DNA from: Nocardia sp. alder85J
GTDB taxonomy: Bacteria; Actinomycetota; Actinomycetes; Mycobacteriales; Mycobacteriaceae
Direction of reading: 5' to 3'
Assembly (NCBI RefSeq): GCF_020176955.2
Contig: NZ_JAIUCZ020000007.1
Coordinates: 124,001 to 188,000, forward strand
DNA length: 64,000 nt
The notes under the pieces were generated by a model, which did not search any database, was not told the DNA's origin, and saw nothing but the letters and a program-made list of their open reading frames with translations. This document shows, in pieces, positions 49,483 to 59,005 of this stretch (within the stretch, counting starts at the first letter, position 1; the number at the start of each line of letters is the position of its first letter). Position numbers and translations under genes: made by a program.

Positions 49483-50334
49483 TCAGAGTTTCACCGCTCG
49501 CACACACCGCTCCACGTCGTTGACCGGCTCGTCCCGGCCCGCCGGCGTCAGATACCGGGTCCGGTATTCGGCGGCGCCGACCTGTTCGGTCTGCTGCCAG
49601 CCGTATTCGGCGAGCAGCTCCGGCACCGCGGCCGGCGCCAGCCCGAATTTCCAGATCGCATCGCGAGTCACGAAGCGCTGCCGCATCTTCGGCGCACCGT
49701 AGAGATCGGTACCGTCGAGGAAATCACGCTGCACGAACGTGAAGCCCAGCGTGCAGCCCGGCGCCACCCCGGCGAGCGCCGCCAGCGTGGACCGCACCGC
49801 CGCCTCGGTCAGATACTGCGTGACACCCTCCCAGACGAAGACGGTCCGGCTGCCGGACTGCCACCCGGCAGCCGCCAGCACCGCCCCGAGATCGTCGACC
49901 GCGAAATCCACCGGAACAGCGAACACCGTGTCCGGCAACCGGATTCGCCGCCGCTTCACGGCCAGATTCGAGAGCTTGTCCAATTCGAAGTCCGGCACAC
50001 CGCGCGGCGCCGCCAACCGCACCCCCCGCGTATCCAGCCCCGCACCCAGCAACACCAGCGCCTCGGCGCCGTCGTCCAGTGCCGCCGTCACCAGCTCGTC
50101 GAGATACCGCTTCCGGCACGCAATCCCGTTCCACACCCCGGGCGAATGCCGCTCCGTCCCCGCCTTCAGCAACCGCCGCACCGGGCCCGGCCCCACCAGC
50201 CACCGGGCCGGCGGCGGCAGCATCGACGCGGCCAGTTCGTCTGTGCACAAACGTCTTTCGACCGGCAACCGCTGCTCCCCCGCCACGACCACCATCGGCC
50301 CCATCGCGGTATCGGCCACCTTGTCCGCCATCAT
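49483..50334 (-). CDS. SAM-dependent methyltransferase, LCM/PPM1-related family
   Basis: The 283-residue protein shows the family pattern: 'LPVERRLCTDELAASMLPPPARWLVG', 'KRYLDELVTAALDDGAEALVLLGAGLDTRGVRLAAPRG' (SAM motif I G-A-G-L-D-T-R), 'PDFELDKLSNLAVKRRRI', 'VFVWEGVTQYLTEAAVRSTLAALAG'. It belongs to the leucine-carboxyl-methyltransferase-like group that is greatly expanded in mycobacteria and Nocardia, with mostly unknown substrates. Two adjacent ATGs (50334, 50331) are possible starts. Confidence 0.88.
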   Translation of the reverse strand: MMADKVADTAMGPMVVVAGEQRLPVERRLCTDELAASMLPPPARWLVGPGPVRRLLKAGTERHSPGVWNGIACRKRYLDELVTAALDDGAEALVLLGAGLDTRGVRLAAPRGVPDFELDKLSNLAVKRRRIRLPDTVFAVPVDFAVDDLGAVLAAAGWQSGSRTVFVWEGVTQYLTEAAVRSTLAALAGVAPGCTLGFTFVQRDFLDGTDLYGAPKMRQRFVTRDAIWKFGLAPAAVPELLAEYGWQQTEQVGAAEYRTRYLTPAGRDEPVNDVERCVRAVKL

Positions 50335-50773
50335 CGCCCCTCGGCACTCGACACATCGTCACGAACCAGCGCGCTGCCCAGCACCACCACCCTACGGCCC
50401 ACGGTGGCATATCGCCCGCCCCGCCCGCTCCGGTGGTGTCGCCCGAACCGTACACCGGCCACACCCGCAGCGGCCCATCGATACCGGCCGTGCACGTCGA
50501 CGACGACCGATCCCGCGACCACTCCCGTGCTGTGAACAGCGCCGAACAACAACTGCGCGACCATCTTCCGGCAGATCGATGACATGACCGTTCGCCGTCA
50601 CCGGACCGGCCTACCGGCGAGGGTCGACAACCGTCACCTCCGCATCCGGCACAGCACGCACGCCGGGACCCGCAGGGCCGCCGCACCAGCCGGTCCCGGA
50701 ACTGAGGCAGTCCCGGCCTGCTGCCCCGTCGTCACCACCCGGCGAACCCATGCCGGGGCAATCCGATCGGCGC
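50335..50773. other. Intergenic region with decayed coding sequence
   Basis: The 439 bases between the methyltransferase start and the MFS fusion stop contain no intact gene. On the minus strand they include a degenerate carboxypeptidase-regulatory-like segment (listed separately) and other fragments without starts. The methyltransferase promoter should lie near 50340-50420. Confidence 0.45.
50539..50661 (-). pseudogene. Decayed copy of carboxypeptidase-regulatory-like repeat
   Basis: Minus-strand translation gives 'VRAVPDAEVTVVDPRR', a stop at 50611-50613, then in the same frame 'TANGHVIDLPEDGRAVVVR'. The active protein upstream ends with 'GRAVPDAEVTVFDVTGTP' and 'SGHYLVTDLPEGDYTVVARG', so the order and wording match its last domain. 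The copy lies about 110 bases beyond that gene's stop, in another frame. It is probably a lost extra domain or a partial duplication. Confidence 0.6.
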
Positions 50774-53700
50774 TCAGACCGATGCGTCGTATCCCAGCCA
50801 CACGTCGTGGCCGACCTCGCCACCGCTCACGGTGACATGGCTGTGCACCGGCGGATAGCCGCGCGCGACCACCGTGTAGTCGCCTTCCGGAAGATCGGTG
50901 ACGAGGTAGTGGCCCGATTCGTCGGTGCGCGCGGTGGCGATCGGTGTGCCGGTGACGTCGAAAACCGTGACTTCCGCGTCAGGTACCGCGCGGCCGTCGG
51001 CCCATGCCGAACCGGCCAGGACGGCCATCGCGGCCAGTTCGAGGTCGTGGTGCAGCAGGCCGGTGTCGGGAACGGTCAGGGTGGCAGCTGCGGGGCGGAG
51101 GTGGCGTGCGACGGCCACCAGCGTGTAGTGACCGGGGACGACGCCGTGGCAGAGGTAACGACCGTCGTCACCGGTGACCACCGTGTCGATCACCTCGCCG
51201 TCCGCGTCGGTGAGGGTGACCGTCGCGCCCGGCAGGGGTTCGCCACGACCGGCCGAACGCACCACACCGGACACCTCGGCGGCGCCCGGCAGCGTCACGT
51301 CCAGGGTTTGCGGGCGCGCGGCGAGGGTGATGGTCACCGCGGCCGGGCGATGGCCGAGGGCCGACACGATCAGTACGTAATTGCCGTGATCCGGTGCGGC
51401 CACGCGATATTCGCCGTCGGAACGACCCATCGCACGAGCCACCTGGCGGCCGTGCGGATCGATCAGGGTGAGCACCGCCGCAGGCACCGGGTGGCCGTCC
51501 TCGCGGCGGATGTGACCGCCGATCGAATGGGCGGCACCGGTGTCGGCGGCGGCAAAATGCCCTGAGTCGTACGCCGCAGCGTCACCATCCCGATACACCG
51601 CCCCGGCGCCACCTGGATGGTCCACGGCCGCACCACCGGAGTCCGGCGCGGCAGCACCACCCGAATGTCCCGCGACAGGGTCGTCTTGATGGCGCGCGGC
51701 AGCACTACCCCAGTTCTCTGCGGCAGCACCGATCGGACGCGATGCGGTAACTCCCTCCGAATGCGTTGCGGCAGTGCCTTCCTGATGATGCGCGGCAGCG
51801 TTGCCCAAGTTCGCTGCGGCAGCACCGGTCGGATGCGACGTGGCAACCCCACCCGAATGCGTTGCGGTAGTGCCGTCCTGGCCTCGTGCGGCGGCACCGT
51901 GCTGATGTTGTGTGGTGATGCCGCTCGAGTTCGTGCCGACGGAAGCGCTCGTGTACTGCGCGGCAGCGACCCTCGAGCGCTCGGCGGCGGTGCCGCTCAC
52001 GTACTCGGCGGCGGTGCCGCCCGCATACTCGGCGGCGGTGCCGCCCGCATACTCGGGGGCGGTGCCGCTCGCGTAGCCGGCGGTCGTTCCGCCCGCATAC
52101 TCGGGGGCCGTGGCGTTCTGGTGTTCGGCGGCGGTGCCGCTCTGGTGTGCTGCGTCCAGTACGGCTGCCGGGGAGAGGGACGGGGAGCGGGTGGGGGCGG
52201 AGATGCGGGGGCGGGACGGGGTGGGGGCGGGGCGAGAGGGCGGGTCGGGGTGGAGGTGTTCGCGGACCGGGATGTCCTCGCCGGAGCGGGGTGGAACGTC
52301 TTGCAGGGGAATCTCTTTCATGAACATCAGGACCAGGCAGGCGGCGAGGGAGACGCCGGCGGCGGCGTAGAAGACGCCGTGCAGGGAGTCGGTGAAGCCG
52401 ACCAGGATGGGACGGCGGACGGCGGCGGGCAGGGCCACGATGCCGCTGGTGTTGCTCTGGATACGGCTCAGTTGGGCGGCGTCGAAGCCGGGGGGCAGGT
52501 GGCCGCCGAAGGCGGCGACGATGCGGTGCGGGAGCAGGTTGAACATGATGGTGAGGAAGACCGCCACGCCCAGGGTGCCGCCCATCTGGCGGCAGAAGGT
52601 GGCCGTCGCGGTGGAGACGCCCATATCCGAACGGGGACCGGCGTTCTGGGCGGCGGTGATCAGGGTCTGCATGCAGCCGCCGAGGCCGAAACCGATCACC
52701 AGGCTGTAGCACAGCGGCTGCCACATCGGGCTGTTGTAGCGCACCTGCGCGTACGCCACGGCGCCGACGGCGATCACGAAGGTGCCCAGCACCGGCTGGA
52801 TCTTGTAGCGGCCGGTGATCCGGGTGAGCTGGCCGGCCAGCTGCGATCCGATCATGATGCCGAGCACCAGCGGCAGCATCAGCAGACCCGATTTGGTCGG
52901 GGAGAAGCCGCGCACCACTTGCAGATACAGCGGCACCATGGAGATGGCCCCGAACATCGCGATGCCGACGATGAAGCCGCCCAGGATGGTGACCGAGAAG
53001 GTCGAATTGCGGAACAGTCGCAGGGGGATCAGCGCCGCGTCGCGCATCAGGAATTCGACGAGCAGGAACAGCAGCAGGCCGCCGGCGGCGATGCCGTAGC
53101 ACAGCAACGCGCGGTGCGAGGTCCAGCCCCAGCCCCGGCCCTGTTCGGCCACGATCAGCAGCGGCACCACGCACACCGCCAGCAGCACCGCGCCGAACCA
53201 GTCGACCCGGTGCCGCTGCCGCAGATGCGGCACGTCCAGCACCCGTGCCACCACCACCAGCGCCAGCGCGCCGACCGGGACGTTGACCAGGAACACCCAG
53301 CGCCAGCCGGACAGCCCCCACAGCCGGTCGTAATCGGAGAACAGCCCGCCCAGCACCGGCCCGAGCACGGTGGCCGAACCGAACACCATCATGAAATAAC
53401 CCTGGTACCGGACCCGCTCCCGGGCGGGCACGATATCGCCGATGATGGTGAACGCCAACGACATCAGGCCGCCCGCACCCAATCCCTGGAAGGCCCGGAA
53501 CCCGGCCAGCTGATACATCGTGCCGGCGAAGGTGCAGGCCGCAGAGCCGACCACGAACAGCCCGATCGCGGCCAGGTAGTACGGTTTGCGGCCGTAGATG
53601 TCGGCCAGCTTCCCGTACAGCGGCGTGGAGATGGTGGCGGTGATCAGGTAGGCCGTGGTGGCCCAGGCCTGCTGGTCGAAGCCGTGCAGGCTGTTGGCGA

Positions 53701-53866
53701 TCTTCACGATCGCGACGCTGACGATGTTCTGGTCCAGGGCGGCCAGGAAGATGCCCAGCAGCAGGCCGGAGAGAATGGTGAGGATCTGCCGGTGCGACAG
53801 TGCCGCGCTCGCATCCGCCGCCGGGACGGTCATCGTGGCCGGTTCCCGGGTGGTCGAATTCGTCAT
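50774..53866 (-). CDS. MFS exporter (DHA2, 14-TM) fused to repeat linker and carboxypeptidase-regulatory-like domains
   Basis: This 1030-residue fusion has three parts. Residues about 25-545 are an EmrB/QacA-type transporter ('LLLGIFLAALDQNIVSVAI', 'LYGKLADIYGRKPYYLAAIGL' motif A, 'LGPVLGGLFSDY' motif C, 'SGWRWVFLVNVPVGALAL'). Residues about 570-775 are an Ala/Gly/Thr/His-rich linker of imperfect eight-residue repeats (GTAAEYAG-like). Residues about 780-1030 hold three beta-sandwich repeats ('GEYRVAAPDHGNYVLIVSALGH', 'DDGRYLCHGVVPGHYTLVAVARH', 'ESGHYLVTDLPEGDYTVVARGY'). The last resemble CarboxypepD_reg-like domains, which would lie on one membrane face, possibly binding cargo. ATG at 53866 matches the family N-terminus. 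Substrate unknown. Confidence 0.88.
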   Translation of the reverse strand: MTNSTTREPATMTVPAADASAALSHRQILTILSGLLLGIFLAALDQNIVSVAIVKIANSLHGFDQQAWATTAYLITATISTPLYGKLADIYGRKPYYLAAIGLFVVGSAACTFAGTMYQLAGFRAFQGLGAGGLMSLAFTIIGDIVPARERVRYQGYFMMVFGSATVLGPVLGGLFSDYDRLWGLSGWRWVFLVNVPVGALALVVVARVLDVPHLRQRHRVDWFGAVLLAVCVVPLLIVAEQGRGWGWTSHRALLCYGIAAGGLLLFLLVEFLMRDAALIPLRLFRNSTFSVTILGGFIVGIAMFGAISMVPLYLQVVRGFSPTKSGLLMLPLVLGIMIGSQLAGQLTRITGRYKIQPVLGTFVIAVGAVAYAQVRYNSPMWQPLCYSLVIGFGLGGCMQTLITAAQNAGPRSDMGVSTATATFCRQMGGTLGVAVFLTIMFNLLPHRIVAAFGGHLPPGFDAAQLSRIQSNTSGIVALPAAVRRPILVGFTDSLHGVFYAAAGVSLAACLVLMFMKEIPLQDVPPRSGEDIPVREHLHPDPPSRPAPTPSRPRISAPTRSPSLSPAAVLDAAHQSGTAAEHQNATAPEYAGGTTAGYASGTAPEYAGGTAAEYAGGTAAEYVSGTAAERSRVAAAQYTSASVGTNSSGITTQHQHGAAARGQDGTTATHSGGVATSHPTGAAAANLGNAAAHHQEGTAATHSEGVTASRPIGAAAENWGSAAARHQDDPVAGHSGGAAAPDSGGAAVDHPGGAGAVYRDGDAAAYDSGHFAAADTGAAHSIGGHIRREDGHPVPAAVLTLIDPHGRQVARAMGRSDGEYRVAAPDHGNYVLIVSALGHRPAAVTITLAARPQTLDVTLPGAAEVSGVVRSAGRGEPLPGATVTLTDADGEVIDTVVTGDDGRYLCHGVVPGHYTLVAVARHLRPAAATLTVPDTGLLHHDLELAAMAVLAGSAWADGRAVPDAEVTVFDVTGTPIATARTDESGHYLVTDLPEGDYTVVARGYPPVHSHVTVSGGEVGHDVWLGYDASV

Positions 53867-53910
53867 ATGCAGGCCTGCTTCGCTTCGCGTTGGACGGTTG
53901 CGTAGAACGG

Positions 53911-53935
53911 TCGAGCCGGTCGAGCACAATCGAGC
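53911..53935. promoter_or_regulatory. Three TCGAGC direct repeats upstream of MFS fusion gene
   Basis: TCGAGC occurs at 53911-53916, 53920-53925 and 53930-53935, spaced by 9-10 bases, i.e. about one helical turn, 45-70 bases upstream of the MFS start. The phasing suggests a regulator-binding array. No regulator gene is adjacent. Confidence 0.4.
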
Positions 53936-54035
53936 AAACATTGCTTAGCCTGAAGAATTTCCCACCCCGGGACGCCACTATAACCGATACCACTGTGCCG
54001 CAACCCATCCGGTGCGTCATACAGCGGCAGGGCAC

Positions 54036-54875
<840 letters not shown>

Positions 54876-54918
54876 GGCACCGACCCTACTGCCCGGGACC
54901 GACAACCCGGCGGCGGTG

Positions 54919-56481
54919 TCAGGACTGCGCGGTCTCCGCGGGTTCGGCGGCGGACCGCCGCGACCGGGCCGGACGGCTGTTCTTCCGGAAGAACAACACG
55001 TTCTCCCCCGAGTCGGACAGCGGCCGGGACTGGCTCTCCTGCCGGATCCCGCTACCGGGCAGGTGGGTGAGTTTGGCGAACATGGCGGTGTTGCCGAAGG
55101 CGGCCCGGACCTGGGTCTCGGAGGCGTAGTCGGCGCCGAACTCGGCCAGCGCCGCGAAGTCGATGGGCGCCAGCGGCCGATCCAGCACGGCCTGCCCCGC
55201 CGGTCGGCCCAGCGCGGCGTAGCCGGTCGCGAAACCGTCCTGATACCAGCACAATTCGTAGGCCAGATTCTCGGTGCTGTTGACAGAAAGCACCGGCCAC
55301 TGCTGCGAGAGGCGCTCGGCCAGTGGATGCCTGCCCAGTGGGGTGAGTTCCCAGAACAGGCTCTTGACCGCGATCCAGTTGCCGCCCGTGCGTTCCACCA
55401 GCACCACGTCGTCGCCGAGTTGCGCGGCGGTGTTCATCTCGGGATCCGGCATGCCCCAATGGGATTTGTGCACACCCAGGAAGGCGGTGCTGCCCACCGG
55501 ATGAGCGCCGGCGTCGGCGTAGGCCTCCAGCACCGCGGCCCGCACCCGCCCGACCGCGTCCGGCTCGTTGCACAGCACGGTCAGCGCGCCGAAGGAAGCG
55601 GAGATCTCGACCGGTTTGGACGGCGGGTCGGCCAGCGCGCCCGCGGCCAGCGGTTTGAGCCCGATCAGCCCGAGCTTCCAGTTGACCTCTTCGATGGTGG
55701 TGAGATCACCGTCGGTCTGGTACAGGATCTGTTGCTGAGTGAGGTAACTCGCCCGTTCCAGCGTCTGGCAGTCCAGTTTCGCCAGCGCGGCCTGGGTCTT
55801 GCCGGTGAAGTCGATCTCCTCGATGCGGGTGTCGCGCAGCCGCGCGGTCATCGCGGGCGAGGTCCACGCCGCATACCGCTCCCGGTAGGTGGCCAGGGCC
55901 TGTTTGCGCTGCCGGCCGATCATCAGGGTGCGCAGCAACAGGTTCAGACTGGCGAGGTAGCGGGCCGCTTGCTCGGGATTGGCGGCGAACAGGCCGGCGC
56001 GAATCCGCACCGCCTCCTGACTGGCCGCGACCGCGGTGTCCGGATCGAGCCGGATGAGCCACACGCCACATTTGGACAGGCCGTCGGCGCAGACCGCCGC
56101 GGCCATCGGATACTGCCGCGCCACATGCCGATACGCGTCGCACGCCTGGCGGATGGTGGAGGTCGCCAGCTCGCGATGGCCGATGGTGCGCGCGGCCTCC
56201 TCGAACAGTCGCAACGCCTCCTGCACCAGCCCCGCGAACTGGGCCGACACCCGGCCGGCGACCAGATGCCGCAGCCGGATCAGCACCGCCTCCTGCGCGG
56301 GCTCCAGCGCGGCGGGCGCCCGGTCGCGATCGGACCCGTTGCTCTTGGTGGCGATGAAGGCCCTGGCCAGGTCGCACAGCGAGGCGGCCAAACGTAGCTC
56401 GGCCTCGGCCGTTCGCTCCTGCGCGGCGGCCCGGCGATCGTCGGCGACCTGCTGTTCGATGGCGCTCAGCTCCACGGCCAT
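54919..56481 (-). CDS. Hypothetical protein with helical repeat-like N-terminal half
   Basis: The 520-residue soluble protein has an all-helical first half of about 240 residues ('AQEAVLIRLRHLVAGRVSAQFAGLVQEALRLFEEAARTIGHRELATSTIRQACDAYRHVA', 'AVAASQEAVRIRAGLFAANPEQAARYLASLNLLLRTLMI') whose 34-40-residue periodicity resembles TPR-type repeats. The second half is mixed alpha/beta ('PVEISASFGALTVLCNEPD', 'GDDVVLVERTGGNWIAVKSLFW', 'QWPVLSVNSTENLAYELCWYQDG') and unrecognised, followed by a basic tail. GGAGTTGGT precedes the ATG. No membrane segment. Role unknown; a scaffold or sensor with a novel C-domain is conceivable. Confidence 0.75.
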   Translation of the reverse strand: MAVELSAIEQQVADDRRAAAQERTAEAELRLAASLCDLARAFIATKSNGSDRDRAPAALEPAQEAVLIRLRHLVAGRVSAQFAGLVQEALRLFEEAARTIGHRELATSTIRQACDAYRHVARQYPMAAAVCADGLSKCGVWLIRLDPDTAVAASQEAVRIRAGLFAANPEQAARYLASLNLLLRTLMIGRQRKQALATYRERYAAWTSPAMTARLRDTRIEEIDFTGKTQAALAKLDCQTLERASYLTQQQILYQTDGDLTTIEEVNWKLGLIGLKPLAAGALADPPSKPVEISASFGALTVLCNEPDAVGRVRAAVLEAYADAGAHPVGSTAFLGVHKSHWGMPDPEMNTAAQLGDDVVLVERTGGNWIAVKSLFWELTPLGRHPLAERLSQQWPVLSVNSTENLAYELCWYQDGFATGYAALGRPAGQAVLDRPLAPIDFAALAEFGADYASETQVRAAFGNTAMFAKLTHLPGSGIRQESQSRPLSDSGENVLFFRKNSRPARSRRSAAEPAETAQS

Positions 56482-56618
56482 ACCAACTCCGCATCAACGT
56501 GTCTCGGACACGGTCGTCGGCTCGGCCGCATCGTGCCTGCCGAGTCTGCCACAGATGCGGCCCGGTCAGCACACCGAACGAGGGGGATGACGGGGACGGT
56601 GGCCGCAGGGGCCGGACG

Positions 56619-56825
56619 CTACCCGGAACGGCGGCGCCGCGAGCTGTCGGGGACCAGATGGCCCGCACTCACCAGCGCCTCGTAGGCGGCGCGCTTGTTG
56701 CGACAGCTGTCCGTGCCGCAGCCGGCGTGGACCTGCATGACGCGGTGTGCGCGCTCCAAATTCAGCGGCCGGATCGGCGTCGAATGTGCCGCGACCGCAA
56801 GCAATTCGGCTAACGAATAATCCAT
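56619..56825 (-). CDS. Small hypothetical protein with Cys pair
   Basis: The 68-residue product starts MDYSLAELLAVAAHSTPI, continues 'LNLERAHRVMQVHAGCGTDSCRNKRAAYEALVSAGHLVPDSSRR' and ends with a basic tail. The C-G-T-D-S-C pair with a nearby His could bind metal or form a disulfide. It looks like a conserved actinobacterial small protein (compact helices, good codon bias) but I cannot name a family. Start at 56825 is an ATG inside a longer open frame. It is isolated. Confidence 0.6.
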   Translation of the reverse strand: MDYSLAELLAVAAHSTPIRPLNLERAHRVMQVHAGCGTDSCRNKRAAYEALVSAGHLVPDSSRRRRSG

Positions 56826-57000
56826 ATGGCCAGCCCCTCGTGCCGTCACACACGGAACTTATGTAGCTCCATGTTAGCTCACGATTCGGCAAATCCGATC
56901 GGACAGCGCGCGGACACTCGCGTGTCCGGAAGAGCAAGGCGCGCTGGCGGCTACGATCGCGACGGATCGCGGGCCACCAGCGCGCCGGATGCGCACAACC

Positions 57001-58872
57001 TCAATCCGTGGCGTCGGGGAAGGACTGCTGCCGGTGACTACCGCGCAGACTGCCCTCCAGATAGGCGCTGCGGCAGGCGCCCCGGGCGATCTTGCCGCTG
57101 GAGGTGCGCGGGATCGAGCCCGCCGGCACCAGCAGCAGATCCCGCACGGCGAGCCCGTGCAGCCGCGCGATCGCCGACCGCACCGCCTCGACGATCGGTT
57201 CCGGATCGGCCTTGGCGGCGCCGCTGCCGCGCTCGGCGACGATCACCAATTGCTCACCGGCGCTGTCCTGTTCGGTGCGCAACTCCTCGGGCAGTTCGGC
57301 CGCCGACACCGAGAACGCCGCGACGAATCCGGGCCGTAGCCCCGACGACGCCTCCTGCGCGGTGGTCTCCAGATCCAGCGGATAGTGGTTGCGGCCGTCG
57401 ATGATCACCAGATCCTTGACCCGGCCGGTGATGTACAACTCGCCGTCGAGATAGGCCCCGAGATCGCCGGTGCGCATCCAATCGTCGCCCTCGGCCACGC
57501 CTTCGGCGTGACTGACCGGCTGCCGGACGCCGAGCTTGTTGCGGAAGGTCCGCTCCGACTCCTCCGCCCGGCCCCAGTAGCCGATGCCGAGATTGTTGCC
57601 GTGCAGCCAGATTTCGCCGATATCGCCGTCCGGCCGCTCCGCACCGGTCGCGGGGTCGACGATCACGCCCCACTCCGAGCGGGCCATATAACCGCAGGAC
57701 ACCTGCGCCACCGCGCTGTCGGCATCGGCGTCCACCTCGACCATCCGCCCCGAGTTCAGCTCGGCGCGATCGACGTAGATCACCTTGGGCTCGTCCTGGA
57801 TCCGCTGCGACGAGACGAACAGCGTGGCCTCGGCCATGCCGTAGCAGGGCATGATCGCCGTCTTCGGCAGCCCGAAGGCCACGAACGCGTCGTTGAACTT
57901 CTTCATCGACGACGGCGACACCGGCTCGCTGCCGTTGATGATGCCGATCACGTTCGACAGGTCCAGCGTGTCGCCGGCCTTCGGCAGCCCGCGCAGCGCC
58001 GCGTGTTCGAAGGCGAAATTCGGTGCGGCCGAGAAGATCGCGGCGCCGTCGTTGGCCTCGGCGCTCATCGCCCACAGCCAGCGGTAGGGCCGCCGCACGA
58101 AGGCGCTCGGCGACATCAGGGTGACGGCGCCGGCCCGCACCACCGGCAGGATCACGAACAGCAACCCCATGTCGTGGAACAGCGGCAGCCAGCTGACCCC
58201 GGTGGTGCCCTCCTCCAGTTCGAGAGCGCCGATCATCTGGAGCAGGTTGGTGCCCACCGACCGATGCGTGATCTCCACGCCCGCGGGGGCCCGGGTGGAC
58301 CCCGAGGTGTATTGCAGGTAGGCGACGCTTTCGTTGTCGATGTCCGGCCGCACCCATTGCTCGGCCACGGCATCGGGGATGGCGTCGACGGCGATCACCC
58401 GCGGCCGCCGCGCCGCCGGATAGGCCGCGAAGAATTCGCGCACCCCCGCCGCTGAGCCGGTCGTGGTGAGGATCGCGGTCGGCGAGCAATCGCCGAGCAC
58501 CGTGTGCAGCCGATCGATGTGCCCCGGCTCCCCGGGATCGAACAGCGGCACCGCGATACTGCCGGCGAACACCGCGGCGAACAGCGACACGACGTAGTCC
58601 AGGCCCTGGGGGGCCAGAATCGCCACCCGCTCACCCGCTTTCGTGACCTGTTGCAGCCGCGCCGCCACCGCGCGCGCTCGCACCGCGAACTGGCCCCAGG
58701 TGAGCTCGTGCACCTCACCGTCGCGTTCGCGCGAGTAGTCGATGTAGCGGTAGGCGAGCCGGTCGCCGCGCTCGGTCGCGTTGCAGTCGACGAAATCGAT
58801 CATGGTCCATTCGCTCTGGACCGCGATATTGCCCGATTCGTCCAAGAAGTCTTCAAATGTCTCGCCGATCAT
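57001..58872 (-). CDS. Long-chain fatty acyl-AMP ligase (FadD32-like FAAL)
   Basis: The 623-residue adenylate-forming enzyme has 'GERVAILAPQGLDYVVSLFAAVFAGSIAVPLFDP', the nucleotide loop 'YLQYTSGSTRAPAGVEITHRSVGTNLLQM', 'TGVSWLPLFHDMGLLFVILP', 'MPCYGMAEATLFV', 'WMRTGDLGAYLDGELYITGRVKDLVIIDGRNHYPLDLE', and the C-terminal 'GSIPRTSSGKIARGACRSAYL' with the adenylation Lys. The H-D-M-G-L and N-H-Y-P-L-D motifs mark FAALs, which activate fatty acids as acyl-AMP for transfer to an ACP of a polyketide synthase. Classical FadD32 sits beside pks13 and accD4; here a KasA-like gene lies upstream instead. Ribosome site AAGGATAGGAA at the ATG. Confidence 0.92.
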   Translation of the reverse strand: MIGETFEDFLDESGNIAVQSEWTMIDFVDCNATERGDRLAYRYIDYSRERDGEVHELTWGQFAVRARAVAARLQQVTKAGERVAILAPQGLDYVVSLFAAVFAGSIAVPLFDPGEPGHIDRLHTVLGDCSPTAILTTTGSAAGVREFFAAYPAARRPRVIAVDAIPDAVAEQWVRPDIDNESVAYLQYTSGSTRAPAGVEITHRSVGTNLLQMIGALELEEGTTGVSWLPLFHDMGLLFVILPVVRAGAVTLMSPSAFVRRPYRWLWAMSAEANDGAAIFSAAPNFAFEHAALRGLPKAGDTLDLSNVIGIINGSEPVSPSSMKKFNDAFVAFGLPKTAIMPCYGMAEATLFVSSQRIQDEPKVIYVDRAELNSGRMVEVDADADSAVAQVSCGYMARSEWGVIVDPATGAERPDGDIGEIWLHGNNLGIGYWGRAEESERTFRNKLGVRQPVSHAEGVAEGDDWMRTGDLGAYLDGELYITGRVKDLVIIDGRNHYPLDLETTAQEASSGLRPGFVAAFSVSAAELPEELRTEQDSAGEQLVIVAERGSGAAKADPEPIVEAVRSAIARLHGLAVRDLLLVPAGSIPRTSSGKIARGACRSAYLEGSLRGSHRQQSFPDATD

Positions 58873-59005
58873 TTCCTATCCTTTTTCACGCACGGCGCTC
58901 GGCCGGACGATGACACGAAAACGAACACGAATCGACACCGAAGTCCGAAGGTTAGCAGGAGTTCGGCTGCATCACACAATGTTGGGCAGCGTTCGTCGAT
59001 GCTAC

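Noticed and set aside
51980..52140. 24-bp periodic DNA resembling a CRISPR or minisatellite array
   Set aside because: The repeats have no unique spacers and encode in-frame octapeptides, so they are coding repeats.
51617..53905. Rightward open frame through the repeat linker and transporter of the MFS fusion
   Set aside because: The repetitive Arg/Met/Cys-Gly translation is the antisense image of the octapeptide repeats; the minus-strand frame has transporter motifs and domains.
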